The translations under genes and the position numbers were made by a program. The notes beneath the pieces were generated by a model. The model saw only the letters and a program-made list of their open reading frames with translations. It was not told the DNA's origin and did no database searches. From Sphingomonas sp. LR60 (GTDB lineage Bacteria > Pseudomonadota > Alphaproteobacteria > Sphingomonadales > Sphingomonadaceae), in the NCBI RefSeq assembly GCF_036855935.1, contig NZ_JASPFK010000001.1:2730501-2794500 (forward strand): DNA of 64,000 nt. Reading direction: 5' to 3'. The first letter of the stretch is position 1, and every line of letters begins with the position of its first letter. This document shows positions 45,099-55,688 of the stretch, piece by piece.

Positions 45099-45842
45099 AT
45101 GTGCACTGAGACGGTCTCACACGCCAACGCTATAAGAAAGCTGCCTCCGATCGCGGTGGAAACCGAACTGCTAGAGCTGTTTTCGCCGACACGCTTGCCG
45201 TCACCGGAAGCCGTAGCCCCGCCCAAGAGCGAACACGGACCTTTATGGCGAACGGATGCGATTCACCGGGCAAAGAACATGGCTCAGATGACCATTTCCC
45301 TGGCGAATGTAGCAGGTCATCCCTCCCGGCGCTGGCTGCCGCCAGAGGTGACGACACAGGCAGGGCGCCTGTCGCGCGCTTATGACGAGCTGGGTATCGA
45401 TGACGACCCCCGGATGCGTGCCCCCTGCGCGCCTTTGCTCACCGAGATCGTTACCCGGCTGGCCGACATATTCGGCCGTTCAAGGCAGGTTACAGTCCTA
45501 ATCTCTGCGGAGGCAGTTCTTCTTCCGTCTGACATGCGACATGCGCTCCTGCTCATGGGCAGCGAGTTCGTCATCAACGCCTTGAAATACGGATATCCAG
45601 CAGGGGTTGGGGGGACGATCTCGGTCAACCTAATCGCCCAATTTGGAGAGGTCGAATTGATCGTTGAGGACGACGGCGTCGGTCTTGTTGAAATCTATTC
45701 CGCCCGACATGGCGGCGGGCTGCTCGAACAACTCAGGCGGGTGCTTGGCGCGACGGTGACAAGGACCGCAGGTGCGGCGGGCCATGGCTTTCGGGCTTCG
45801 ATTTGGGTGCCGATAAACGTGTCGCAAGGTAGCAACGCTTGA
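45099..45842 (+). CDS. HisKA_2/HWE-type sensor kinase without a sensor domain
   Basis: A 247-residue soluble kinase. The dimerisation helix has the phospho-accepting H56 in DAIHRAKNMAQM, and the ATPase domain has the N box GSEFVINALKYGYP and G box IVEDDGVGL. The first 45 residues are not a recognised sensor. Its stop overlaps the start of an ECF sigma gene, which implies a fixed stoichiometry. In sphingomonads such kinases act in stress signalling with PhyR-like or stand-alone receivers, such as the one 0.9 kb upstream. Confidence 0.82.
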   Translation: MCTETVSHANAIRKLPPIAVETELLELFSPTRLPSPEAVAPPKSEHGPLWRTDAIHRAKNMAQMTISLANVAGHPSRRWLPPEVTTQAGRLSRAYDELGIDDDPRMRAPCAPLLTEIVTRLADIFGRSRQVTVLISAEAVLLPSDMRHALLLMGSEFVINALKYGYPAGVGGTISVNLIAQFGEVELIVEDDGVGLVEIYSARHGGGLLEQLRRVLGATVTRTAGAAGHGFRASIWVPINVSQGSNA

Positions 45843-46393
45843 GCTCGGCGCTGGACGATGCGGCATGGCTTGCAAGAGCAATGGACCGGGTAACACTCGG
45901 CGACCTCCCAAGCTTCCAAGAGGTGTACCAGCGCACCTCGGCAAAGCTGTTCGGTGTCTGCCTGCGTGTCCTCGTAGAGCGCTCGGAAGCCGAGGACGCG
46001 CTGCAAGAAACCTATGTTCTCATATGGCGTTGCGCGTCGCAGTATGACGAAACATGCGGCACGGCGATGACTTGGATGATGACCATCGCGCGAAACCGCG
46101 CGATTGACCGGCTGCGCCGATCTAGCCGCATTTCCACGGCGCCGATCGAGATCGCGGATCAGATCGCCGACGGTCACCCGCTCGCCTGTGAAATCCTGGA
46201 GGCCAAGGAAGAGCTACTCCTGCTCTCGCACAGCCTTCCAACGATCGATCCTGTTGACGCCCTACTGATCCGCACCGCCTTCCTAGAAGGGTCGACCTAT
46301 GCGGAATTGGTGCAGCGGACAGGTATGCCTCTGGACACCGTCAAAAGTCGCGTGCGCCGGGCACTCCCTATATTGCGATCGTGTTTCTCGTAA
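45839..46393 (+). CDS. ECF RNA polymerase sigma factor
   Basis: A 184-residue sigma-70 family ECF factor. Region 2 (about 25-95) has YQRTSAKLFGVCLRVLV, EDALQETYVLIW and NRAIDRLRR; region 4 (about 130-180) has FLEGSTYAELVQRTGMPLDT and VKSRVRRALPILR. The start is a TTG overlapping the kinase stop (TTGA), which supports coupling; an internal ATG at 45881 is possible. No anti-sigma gene follows, so the coupled kinase may take part in its control. Target promoters are unknown. Confidence 0.88.
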   Translation: MSSALDDAAWLARAMDRVTLGDLPSFQEVYQRTSAKLFGVCLRVLVERSEAEDALQETYVLIWRCASQYDETCGTAMTWMMTIARNRAIDRLRRSSRISTAPIEIADQIADGHPLACEILEAKEELLLLSHSLPTIDPVDALLIRTAFLEGSTYAELVQRTGMPLDTVKSRVRRALPILRSCFS

Positions 46394-46530
46394 GTGCGGG
46401 TGAGGGACCGGACACATCGAACGGTTTCAACATCGGCAACCTCCCCGCACTACGCGATCTTACGAGAATAAGCCGGTAACATTGATTGATGTTCAGAATG
46501 ATAAATTGAAGCGGCAGTATAATCGACCAC

Positions 46531-46932
46531 ATGCTTGCCGCACGCCACGATTTTAGGGTTCACATCGAGCCGAGCAATATCGACTTCATGGGTCACGTCA
46601 ACAACGTGATCTATATCAAATGGGTGCAGAGCGCAGTCATCGCGCACTGGGAACGGATTGCCGGACCAGAAGCGGTAGTCGCCCACCTCTGGGTCGCGCT
46701 CAAACACGAGATCATCTACCGCAAGCCCGCATTCCTGAACGACACGATCGTCGCCACCGCCATCCTGGATGAGGTTCGCCGCGAGAGTGCCTTTTATGAA
46801 ACCGTAATTCGGCGCGGCGAAGACATTGTTGCACATGTAAAATCGCGTTGGTGCTGCCTGGATGCCAAAACATTGCGCCCGACGAGACTCGGCGGTGACA
46901 TTGTTAAACGCTTCCTGACTTCGGCGGCTTGA
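46531..46932 (+). CDS. Acyl-CoA thioesterase, 4HBT hot-dog family
   Basis: A 133-residue thioesterase of the YbgC/4-hydroxybenzoyl-CoA type. The catalytic segment is SNIDFMGHVNNVIYIKW with the Asp near residue 18; the rest has the hot-dog strand pattern (LKHEIIYRKPAFLNDTIVAT, then RWCCLDAKTLRPTRL). It would hydrolyse short acyl-CoA thioesters as a tetramer in the cytoplasm. It is a single gene after the sigma factor with a 137-base gap. Confidence 0.85.
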   Translation: MLAARHDFRVHIEPSNIDFMGHVNNVIYIKWVQSAVIAHWERIAGPEAVVAHLWVALKHEIIYRKPAFLNDTIVATAILDEVRRESAFYETVIRRGEDIVAHVKSRWCCLDAKTLRPTRLGGDIVKRFLTSAA

Positions 46933-46936
46933 CACA

Positions 46937-47134
46937 ATGGAAAGGCTCCCCTTGGATGGACCGCAATATCTCGAGACCGCCCTCGAACACTTGCAAGCCA
47001 TCAACAGGGACACGCCGGCCGAGACCATGCGCCTGCACTGCCACTTCGCGTTGATCTTTCTCCAGCTTGGAACTGAACGAAGCAACATCTCACCCCGGCT
47101 CACTGTCATTCAACAGAACAGTGATCAATCTTGA
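46937..47134 (+). CDS. Doubtful 65-residue protein
   Basis: A frame MERLPLDGPQYLETALEHLQ starting four bases after the thioesterase stop. The first 45 residues look like a helical pair; the last part is Asn/Ser-rich and unlikely. No ribosome site is clear beyond read-through coupling. Confidence 0.3.
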   Translation: MERLPLDGPQYLETALEHLQAINRDTPAETMRLHCHFALIFLQLGTERSNISPRLTVIQQNSDQS

Positions 47135-47215
47135 GGGATCAGGGGGCACGATCGTTATGTTCGGGGTAGCAACTGGACGGTTGTGACACCTGCTAATTAG
47201 CCACTCGCTGCCGCA

Positions 47216-47239
47216 CTGACCCAGAACTGGTCATTCGCG
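47216..47239. repeat. Dispersed intergenic repeat, copy 2 (partial)
   Basis: CTGACCCAGAACTGGTCATT matches the first half of copies at 50416 and 59921; the second half is missing. Confidence 0.35.
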
Positions 47240-47326
47240 CGACGTGAGCGACCTCCCGGAAGCAGACATCCGTTCACGGACGTCTGACCCGCCTCCTTCC
47301 CATATGACTGACACATGGAGAGACAG

Positions 47327-47587
47327 ATGGCCGGCGGTTGGACGCGCGATGGCGCGGTTCAGAATGAGATCGACGATACGGTGGCGGACGCGGTACTTGC
47401 CGCCCGGGCGAGCATTCCGAACGGAGCAAGTGAACCGTTCTGCGCAATCTGCGGTGAGGACATTCCCGAAGGTCGTCGCCGCGCGATACTTGTCGTGCGC
47501 ACCTGCGTTTCCTGCCAGAGCGGCCGGGACCGGCCACTTGCCGCAGCGTTCAATTGGCGAGGCAGCAAGGACGGTCAGCTGCGGTGA
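47327..47587 (+). CDS. DksA/TraR-family C4 zinc-finger protein
   Basis: An 86-residue protein MAGGWTRDGAVQNEIDDTVA with a C-terminal C4 zinc finger: FCAICGEDIPEGRRRAIL and TCVSCQSGRDR. This is the short TraR/YbiI-like form of the DksA family, which binds RNA polymerase in the secondary channel. The start at 47327 follows GGAGAGACAG; an earlier ATG at 47315 lacks a site. It stands alone. Confidence 0.88.
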   Translation: MAGGWTRDGAVQNEIDDTVADAVLAARASIPNGASEPFCAICGEDIPEGRRRAILVVRTCVSCQSGRDRPLAAAFNWRGSKDGQLR

Positions 47588-47876
47588 TCCCCGTCGCCTC
47601 GACCCTGCCGCTCATCTCGCCAGACTTAGTTTCAGACGTCGAGGCATGCTTGAGAGGCAGCCGAAATCGCACAATGACTTACGACAACATGAAACGTCGA
47701 CTTCGTAATCAACCTGTCGAGCCGATCGGGGTGCGATTTGAGCGGGCCGCGGGATTGCATGCAAGCGCCGGCCAAGCGACCGCTTACGTCGGTGGCTTTC
47801 ATAGGCCATGGAGGGTCGTGCTTCCACCTTCAGCGTAGTAGGTCCGGGGTTAAGCACATTGCGGTGAAGGGCAGGA
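47588..47876. other. Intergenic region before the hybrid kinase
   Basis: About 290 bases with no supported gene, repeat or hairpin. The promoter of the hybrid kinase gene should lie near its end. Confidence 0.4.
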
Positions 47877-50326
47877 TTGCGGTTGTCGTATTTGGAGCAA
47901 TTTGACTGGGCGTCTACCCCACTCGGGCCCAAAGGGTCGTGGCCCCCTGCGCTCCGCACGACCTACGACATCTTGATGTCGAGCGGCTTCGGCATGTGCG
48001 CCGCCTGGGGGCCTGAGCGCACCTTTTTCTATAATGAAGCCTATATTCCGTTCCTGGCCGAACGTCATCCGCAGGCGCTGGGTCGGCCGATCGATCAGGT
48101 CTGGGTCGACGTCTGGAGTGACATCGAGCCGCTGGTCGATCGGGCGATGGCAGGCGAGACCGTGCATCTCGAGAACCTGCGCCTCGTCATGACCCGCAAT
48201 GGCTGTGAGGAAGATACCTATTGGACCTTCTCGTATAGCCCGCTGCGTGATGGCGACCGGATCATCGGCTTTCTCGATGTCGCCGTCGAGACGACCGAGC
48301 TGGTCGCCGCGCAGGAGCGGGACCGGGTGAACGCCGAACGCGTTCAGCTCGCGCTAGGTGCCGGCGCGATCATCGGAACATGGTTTTGGGACCTTCCTCT
48401 GGACAGCTTCACTGTCGATGCAGCATTCGCCCACAGCTTCGGTCTGGATCCCGCGCTGGGGCAAACGGGCATTCCGCTCGAGCAGGTCATCGCGACGGTT
48501 CACCCAGACGATCGCGATGACCTGCTCGCGGCCATTGGCGACGTCATCGCCCGGAGTGGTGCCTACGCGCATCAATGTCGGGTTCGCAGGAATGACGGAC
48601 GCTATTATTGGATCGAGGCCAATGGGCGTGTCCATCATGATCCCGACGGCACCCCCGCAGCTTTCCCGGCGTATTGATCGACGTCGAGGACAGACGCGCC
48701 GTCGCGGCGGAGCGTGATCGAGCCATCGAGACGCTCAGGCATCTGAACGAGGAGCTAGAGCACCGCGTCGAAGAACGCACGCAGGAGCTGCGCGACTCGA
48801 TGGATTTCGCTCGGCTGGCCCTTTCCGCCGTGGGCGGCGTCGGTGTCTGGACGTTCGACGTTGCGACGGACTGCTTCACCTGCGACGCCAACGTCGCCGA
48901 GCTCTACGACATCGATCCGGTCCTAGCCGCCAAGGGCATCTCCCGAGCCGATTTCTTGGCCAACGTGCACGAGGACGACCGGGCGAAGCTGCGCGCCACG
49001 ATGGCGGGCGGTCTGATCGATCCGGGCGACCTTGAACTGGAATATCGTATCGTTCACCGCGACGGGTCGACGCGTTGGGTGCTCTCGCGTGGTCACACCT
49101 ATTTCGACGATGGGGGACGGCCCGCTCGCCGGACGGGAGTGGGTGTAGACATGACGTCGCAACGGCTGGTCGAGGATCAGCTTCGCCAGGCGCAAAAGAT
49201 GGAGGCTGTTGGCCAGCTCACCGGCGGGATCGCGCACGACTTCAACAACCTACTCCAAGGTATCACCGGCAGTCTGGAGATTATTGGCCGCCGCATTGCC
49301 GAGGGCCGAACCAACGACGTTGGCCGTTTCATCACAGGCGCGACAACGGCTGCGAACCGGGCTGCCGCGCTGACGCACAGGCTTCTGGCCTTTTCCCGAC
49401 GCCAGCCGCTCGATCCCAAGCCCGTCCGCGCCAACACGCTGCTCGCTTCTATGGAGGATCTCCTTCGCCGCACGATCGGCGAGACGATCGCGATGGAGTT
49501 GGCCCTGGCCGATGACTTGTGGATGACCCGCTGCGATCCGAACCAGCTTGAGAACGCCGTGCTCAACCTGGTCATCAACGCCCGCGACGCCATGCCGGAT
49601 GGAGGATGGCTGGTAATACGGACGGCGAAAGCCCATCTCGAAATGCCCCTTGAGGCCAAACAGCGCGGTGTCATGCCCGGCCAGTATGTGTGCATCAGCG
49701 TGACCGACACCGGGATCGGCATGAGCGCCGACACGATGGCGAAAGCCTTTGAACCGTTCTTCACGACCAAGCCGATGGGACAGGGCGCCGGGCTCGGCCT
49801 TTCGATGATTTACGGTTTCGCGCATCAATCGGAGGGACACGCCAAGATCAGCAGCGAGATCGGCGAAGGCACAACCTTCACCCTGTATCTGCCGCGCTAT
49901 GTCGGAGACGATCTGAATGACGAGGGTGCTGCGGCCGCCGAGCAGGCACGTTCCAGCGAGGCTGGCGGTGTTGTTCTCGTGGTGGAAGACGAACTCGTCG
50001 TGCGCGGATTGATTGTGGAGGAACTCGGCGAGTTGGGCTATGCAACGCTCGAAGCCGCCGATGGGCCTGAGGGGCTGTTAATCCTTCAGTCCCGCCGCAA
50101 GATCGACTTGCTTGTCACCGATATCGGCCTGCCGGGTCTGAACGGGCGGCAGCTGGCGGATGCCGCGAGAGCGCTTCGTCCTGGCCTGAAAATCATGTTC
50201 ATGACCGGCTACGCGGAGAACGCGGCTCTGGCGTCGGGGTTTCTGGAACCCGGCATGGGAATGATAACCAAGCCATTCGCAATGAAAACGTTTGCCAGCC
50301 GCGTGACCGAGTTGATCGAGGGATGA
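47877..50326 (+). pseudogene. PAS-domain hybrid histidine kinase with receiver, frameshifted
   Basis: A soluble hybrid kinase. In the first frame: a PAS domain (about 1-140; FDWASTPLGPKGSWPPALRT) and a second PAS (about 150-265), ending at 48677. In the second frame: a coiled coil, a third PAS, HisKA with the phospho-His in GGIAHDFNNLLQGI, HATPase (NLVINARDAMPDGG, DTGIGMS, GAGLGLSMIYGF), and a receiver with D in VTDIGLPGLNGRQ. Adding one C to the CCC run near 48658 gives AAFPGVLIDVEDRRAVAAER and about 816 residues. The start may be TTG at 47877 or 47883; both are weak. The signal sensed is unknown. Confidence 0.85.
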
Positions 50327-50415
50327 GTGTGTCGCTTCACGTCGGGGACGCAGAGTAGAGATTCTAATCGTGTCCGTTAGTGCAGCTGTCGGTGGGTCGG
50401 GGATTGGTCGGATGA

Positions 50416-50480
50416 TTGACCCACAACCAGTCATTCTGGACATAAACTCCGCTGCCTAACTTCGGACCTTCATTCATGTC
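50416..50480. repeat. Dispersed intergenic repeat, copy 3
   Basis: TTGACCCACAACCAGTCATT, about 20 bases, then CTAACTTCGGACCTTCATTC. It matches the copy at 59921-59982 over about 65 bases. Confidence 0.55.
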
Positions 50481-50545
50481 ACTTCACACCAAGCTTTGTA
50501 TGGCATCGCTTTGCCACTGACGAAGCCAACGGACACCCCCGTTGC

Positions 50546-51286
50546 TTAGTGTTGAAGACTCGTGGTTCGTCCCAGCGGCCCTATGAGGTGGCGGTACTCC
50601 GTTTCCGGCACACCGTAGCTATCACCAGCGAGTTCCTCGAGCTTATCTCGATCCAGGACAATGACGCGCCCGCGCTTTGACTGGATCATGCCTGCTCCTT
50701 CGAGAATATGCAGGCTGACCGTGACGCCGCTACGCTCCGCGGCGATCATCATGCCGATAAAGTCGTGGGTGAGATGGATCTCGTCTCCTTCAACACGATC
50801 GTGGCACATCAACAGCCAGCGGGCGAGACGCGCTTCGATCCGATAATGCGCGTTGGTCGCGGTGCTCTGCGCACCTTGGACGAGCATGACTTGCACATAG
50901 CGCAGCAAGGTGGTCTGAAGTGTGGTGCTGGCCTTGACCGCTTCGAGGTATGGGCCGGTACCGATCCGAAGCGCTGTGCCATCGCCGACTTGGATAAAGG
51001 TCTCGTGCGGGCTGCGATCACTCCCGAGCAGGAGACTCGTTGCGGAGACGCCGTCGCGGCCGAAGATCCCGACCTCGGTCGTTCGCCCCGATGACGCCGC
51101 CGTGACAATCGAGGCGACCCCTGCCTCGAGGAAATACACATGGTCGATGGGTGCATTCGCGGTGACGAGCACGTCGTGACGAAAGATGTCGTGGCGCGTA
51201 AAGTGTGGCTTCAGCAGTTCGAGATCCCCCGCCGACAGTGCGCTCAGCAGGGTGTTGAGACTATAGGTTTGATCTGGCTGCGACAT
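50546..51286 (-). CDS. Crp/Fnr-family transcriptional regulator
   Basis: A 246-residue regulator: cyclic-nucleotide-fold sensor (about 20-145; FRHDVLVTANAPIDHVYFLE, then TTEVGIFGRDGVSATSLLLG), a dimer helix, and a winged helix (about 160-235; LTHDFIGMMIAAERSGVTVS). No Fe-S cysteine cluster is present, so it is not an Fnr oxygen sensor; the ligand is unknown. The start at 51286 follows GGGGGCGACG. It faces the hybrid kinase gene. The broken gene at 44312 belongs to another branch of this family. Confidence 0.88.
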   Translation of the reverse strand: MSQPDQTYSLNTLLSALSAGDLELLKPHFTRHDIFRHDVLVTANAPIDHVYFLEAGVASIVTAASSGRTTEVGIFGRDGVSATSLLLGSDRSPHETFIQVGDGTALRIGTGPYLEAVKASTTLQTTLLRYVQVMLVQGAQSTATNAHYRIEARLARWLLMCHDRVEGDEIHLTHDFIGMMIAAERSGVTVSLHILEGAGMIQSKRGRVIVLDRDKLEELAGDSYGVPETEYRHLIGPLGRTTSLQH

Positions 51287-51644
51287 CGTCGCCCCCTGTA
51301 GCTGGGGCGAAAGTGCATGAGACTCTTCCAGCCGCCTGCGCCCGGAACGTGGCAAGCGATCTGCGGCGTATACGCTGGCGCGCCTATGCAAACCAGCGCC
51401 ATCGCGTCTGTGCGATGGCGCACATTTCTCCGCAAAGCCCTCGCTTACCAACAAAGTTCACGTTCGTGAGGATTCAGGAATCGCGCTTTTCCGCGGGTTT
51501 GTCGTTGGTCAGCGTCGACCCCCGGCCCTGCTTCAGTGAATGGAGAAGCAGATCGGGACTGTGTTCCACCCCACAGAAGCCCGCGGGATACTTTTAACCG
51601 TGCAATATTCCGATATGCCCTGATCGAACGTCAGGGGGCGAACA

Positions 51645-52295
51645 ATGGCAAGCAATATGATGACGGACCAATCGGGTGGTCGCCTTGCCGCCCGCCCAAC
51701 CGAGCTCCTTCTTCAGAAGATAAATCATCGGGCGGGTAACGATCTGCAGATGATCGTCGGCCTGCTGGCGCTGCAGAGCCGTCGTGTTACCTCGGCAGAA
51801 GCCAAGCAGGCGCTGACCGATACGATGGAACGCGTCGCGATTCTGGCTGCGGCGCGGCGGGAACTGGGCACCAGCCGGCGACCATCCCTCGCCACCGCTC
51901 TACAGCACGTCTGCACCGCGCTACGCTCGCAGGCGGAGCCCAGGTCGATCTCGATCACCTTAAAGGTCGAAGACGACAGCGCTGAGTTGACGCCATCGCA
52001 GATCACGACGCTGGCCCTCGTCGTCAACGAACTTGCTACCAACGCGATCAAGCACGCTTATGAGGACGACAAGTCAGGCTACATCTCGATCACCCAATCT
52101 ACGGACGGGACCGGCGGCGTGACCGTGCTCGTCGATGACGACGGCCTTCCCTTCCCTGACCCCAAAAACCCCAGCCGTGATGGTCTCGGCTTGGAAATTG
52201 CCAAGCGGTTGATGGCGGCGATCGGCGGGTTGTTTATACCACCAACCGCGGGATCCAAAATATTCGAACTGCGCTTGCCACCACCGACGATCTAG
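51645..52295 (+). CDS. HisKA_2-type histidine kinase
   Basis: A 216-residue soluble kinase. The HisKA_2 helix has the acceptor H28 in LLLQKINHRAGNDLQMI and continues GLLALQSRRV; the ATPase has the N box VVNELATNAIKHAYED, D box LVDDDGLPFPD and G box DGLGLEIAKRLM. No sensor domain is attached. AGGGGGCGAACA precedes the ATG. It is the third kinase within 7 kb. Confidence 0.85.
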   Translation: MASNMMTDQSGGRLAARPTELLLQKINHRAGNDLQMIVGLLALQSRRVTSAEAKQALTDTMERVAILAAARRELGTSRRPSLATALQHVCTALRSQAEPRSISITLKVEDDSAELTPSQITTLALVVNELATNAIKHAYEDDKSGYISITQSTDGTGGVTVLVDDDGLPFPDPKNPSRDGLGLEIAKRLMAAIGGLFIPPTAGSKIFELRLPPPTI

Positions 52296-52484
52296 GAGTC
52301 AGCCTCTGGCCAGCTTGTCAATACGACCCATAAGGCGACATCCCCAACCGATTGACGCTTTCCCCAAAACGGCCAGTTGTTCATGCCGTTCCAGCTGTCG
52401 TCGAGCAGGTGTTGGGATTGATCCATGTTGCCAGAGGGTGGCTGCGACGTTGCGGCCAAGCGGTAGCTGCCCCACCTGTGATCG

Positions 52485-53171
52485 GTGAGCAGCCAGCCGA
52501 TCCTCCTCAACGTCCGCGCGCTTGGTAAATCGGTGCCGGGACCACGACGATTGTTCCAGTCGCTCGACCTCCACGTCGGCGCGGGCGAACTGGTCGCGAT
52601 CATCGGCGAGTCCGGGGTCGGCAAGTCGACCCTTCTCAACATCCTCGCCGGGCTGGACGAGGCCGACGAGGGCAGCGTCGCGATCGATGGTACGGTGCTG
52701 GGTGAGCTCGACGAGGCGGCGCGGACGCTGCTGCGGCGTGAGCGGATCGGCTTTGTATTTCAGGCCTTCCACATCCTCCCCTACCTCACCCTCCTTCAAA
52801 ACGTCGCCTTGCCGCTCGCGCTGGTATCGCCGGACGCAGCGGCGGCGGCGGCGCGCGCCGGGGCGATGCTGGCGGCGGTGGGCCTGGGGGATCGCAGCGA
52901 CGGCTATGCGCGCGACCTGTCGGGCGGCGAGCTCCAGCGCGTCGCGATCGCGCGCGCACTGGTCCATCGCCCCGCGCTGATCCTGGCGGACGAGCCGACC
53001 GGCAACCTCGATCCCGACACCGCCGCGCGCGTGCTGGCACTGTTCGCCGACGCGGTGCGCGATAATGGTGCGGCCGGGGTGATGGTGACGCATTCCAATG
53101 CGACCGCTGCGATCGCTGACCGGGTGCTGACGCTGGGCGCGGACGGGCTGACGGAACGGCGTGGCCGCTGA
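52485..53171 (+). CDS. ABC transporter ATPase, LolD/MacB type (AttE-like)
   Basis: A 228-residue ATPase that would energise an FtsX-type permease. The Walker A is IGESGVGKST, the Q-loop is FVFQAFHILPYLT, the signature is LSGGELQRVAIARAL and the Walker B is LILADEPTGNLD. The start is a GTG; its stop overlaps the permease start by 11 bases. With the next three genes it forms an operon resembling the att genes of Agrobacterium: ATPase, permease, lipocalin-like protein. Confidence 0.9.
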   Translation: MSSQPILLNVRALGKSVPGPRRLFQSLDLHVGAGELVAIIGESGVGKSTLLNILAGLDEADEGSVAIDGTVLGELDEAARTLLRRERIGFVFQAFHILPYLTLLQNVALPLALVSPDAAAAAARAGAMLAAVGLGDRSDGYARDLSGGELQRVAIARALVHRPALILADEPTGNLDPDTAARVLALFADAVRDNGAAGVMVTHSNATAAIADRVLTLGADGLTERRGR

Positions 53172-55688
53172 ACCCGACCTGTTGTCGGCGCGGCTCGCGC
53201 TTGGCTGGCTGATCGGCGGCGAGTGGCGGTTCCACCCCGCCCGCTTTCTGATCACCGCGGTGGCAATCGCGGTCGGTGTAGCGCTTGGGTTCGCCGTCCA
53301 CCTAGTCAACGGCTCGGCGCTCGCTTCGTTCGATGGCGCGGTGCGTGGCGTGAACGGGGCGGCCGAACTGTCGGTGCGCGCGACGAGCCCGCTCGGGATC
53401 GACGAACGGTTCTACCCCCGCGTCACCCGAGCCGCCGGCGTCACCGATGCCAGTCCGGTCGTCCGGCTGGACGCCAGGATCGGCAAGGCAGGGCTGACGC
53501 TGCTGGGGATCGACGTGATCCGTGCGGGTGCGGTGACGCCCTCATTGGTCGGGCTGCCGCCGCGTGGCCCCGATGCTGGCAGCGATGCCGTGTTCGACGA
53601 GGCATCGCTGTTCCTATCACGTGCTGCACTTGTCCATATGCGCATTGCGGTCGGCGCGCGGGTGGACGTCGCCGCCAATGGCCGCACGGTGTCGCTCCGC
53701 ATTGCCGGTACGCTACCCGCCGCGGATGCGGACGCGGCTATCGGCGTGATGGACATCGCCGCCGCACAGTGGCGGTTCGGTCGGCTTGGCAGGATCGACC
53801 GGATCGACCTAGCGCTGGCGGATCGGCAGACGGCCGAGGCGTCGCTCGCCAAGCTGCTTCCCGCCGACGCCATCCTGTCGACAGCGGAGGCGCGGGGTGC
53901 ACAGGGGTCGGCGCTGTCGCGGGCCTATCGCGTCAATCTGGATATGCTGGCGCTGGTCGCGCTGCTGACCGGCGGCTTCCTGGTCTATTCAGCGCAGTCG
54001 CTGTCGGTCGCGCGGCGGCAGCGCGCGTTCGCGTTGCTGCGCACGCTGGGGATGCCACGCGGCGGCGTCGTTGCGGCGGTGGTGGTCGAGGGGCTGGCGA
54101 TCGGGATCGTCGGCGCGGTCGCTGGGCTTGGCATGGGCTATGGCCTCGCCTGGGCGGCGTTGCACTGGTTCGGCGGCGATCTGGGCGCAGGCTATTTCAA
54201 CGGCGGCACCGCGCGTGTCGTGTTTCAGCCGGTGGCGGCAGTGAGGTTCTTCGGACTTGGTCTGCTCGCCGCCGTCCTCGGCAGCGCGATCCTGCGCGTG
54301 CCGCTGCGCGCGCCAAGCCCGCTGCGGCGCTGAAGAATGCAGGCGATGTCCTTGATCCGCGCCGCTCGGTTCCGTGGTGGCCCGCGGCGGCCTTGCTGGC
54401 GGCGGGCGGGGGTGCGGCGCTGCTGCCCGCGGTCGGCGGACTGCCGCTGTTCGGCTTTGCCGGCATGGCGCTGATGCTGGCAGGCGGCGTCGCCGGCGTG
54501 CCGTGGTTCGCCCGCACGCTGCTCGCCCCGCTCGCCCGGCGCACCCGCGGCAGCGTGCCTGTGCAGTTGGCTGTCCGTCATCTCCACGGCGCACCGGGGG
54601 AAGCGGCGACCGCGCTTTGCGGCATCGTCGCCTCCACCGCGCTGATGATCGCCATGGCGACGATGGTGACCAGTTTCCGCGGCGCGGTGGACACCTGGCT
54701 GGGGCAGGTTCTCGGTGCCGACCTCTACCTGCGCACCATCGCCGGGGCGAGCTTTGATCCCGCGACACGGACGCGTTTGAGCGCAGTACCCGGCGTCGAG
54801 CGGCTGGCGTTCAGCCGCCAGTTGCCGTTGACGATTGCCGCGGACCGCCCGCCGATCAGCCTGATCGCACGGCCCGAACTCGACGGGCGCGATCCGCTGT
54901 TCGTCCTGATCGATCGCGCGCCAAAGCTGCCGGCGGACGTGCTGCCTGTATGGGTGTCGGAGCCCGCACAGCGACTCTATGGCTGGGATCCGGGCGAGAC
55001 GATTACACTGCCGATCGCCGGCCGCACGCGGTTCACAGTGGCAGGCGTCTGGCGCGACTATGGCCGACAGGCGGGCGCCGTTCTGATTGACGAGGCGGAT
55101 TATGAGAGGCTGACCGGCGACACCGGCCGCGACGAGGCGTCGGCGATGCTCGCCCCCGGCAGTGACGCGGTCGCGGTTGGCGAGGCGATGACCGCACGCC
55201 TGCCTGATACCCTGCGCGGTCAGGTCGAGGTCACGCAGCCCGCGACGCTCCGGAGCCTCGCGCTGACGCTGTTTGATCGCAGCTTTGCCGTCACCTATCT
55301 GCTGGAGGCGGTGGCGATCCTGGTCGGGCTGGCCGGGGTCGCAGCGACGATGTCGGCACAGACTATTGCACGCGAGCGAGAATTTGGGATGCTTCGCCAT
55401 CTCGGCCTGACCCGCCGGCAACTAAGTGCAATGTTGGCGACCGAGGGAGCGATGGTCGGGCTGACCGGCGCGCTCTCCGGGATCGGGCTGGGCCTGATCC
55501 TCGCGCAAGTACTGATCCACGTCATCAACCCGCAGTCGTTTAACTGGACGATGACAACGCAGGTGCCGTTCGAAACGCTGCTTGGCGTCGCGGCGGCGCT
55601 GACCGGGGCGGCGGCGGCAACAGCGGTGCTAGCGGGCCGTCGTGCGACCGCGCGGGACGCGGTGCAGTCGGTGCGGGAGGATTGGTGA
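53161..55688 (+). pseudogene. FtsX-family ABC permease, frameshifted
   Basis: A large permease of the FtsX/MacB/LolC type. The first frame (to 54333) has a membrane segment, a periplasmic loop and the first FtsX domain (ALVALLTGGFLVYSAQSLSV, LGSAILRVPLR). The second frame has LALPLARRTRG-like linkers, a second periplasmic loop and the last FtsX domain (YLLEAVAILVGLAGVAATMS, EREFGMLRHLGLTRRQL). The frames meet near 54315-54330, where one base lost would join VPLRA to KPAAALKNAGDVLD and give about 842 residues with two duplicated halves. It overlaps the ATPase and AttH-like genes. Confidence 0.85.

Noticed and set aside
47612..47959. A 115-residue minus-strand frame before the hybrid kinase
   Set aside because: It overlaps the start of the kinase PAS domain and has no ribosome site or domain.
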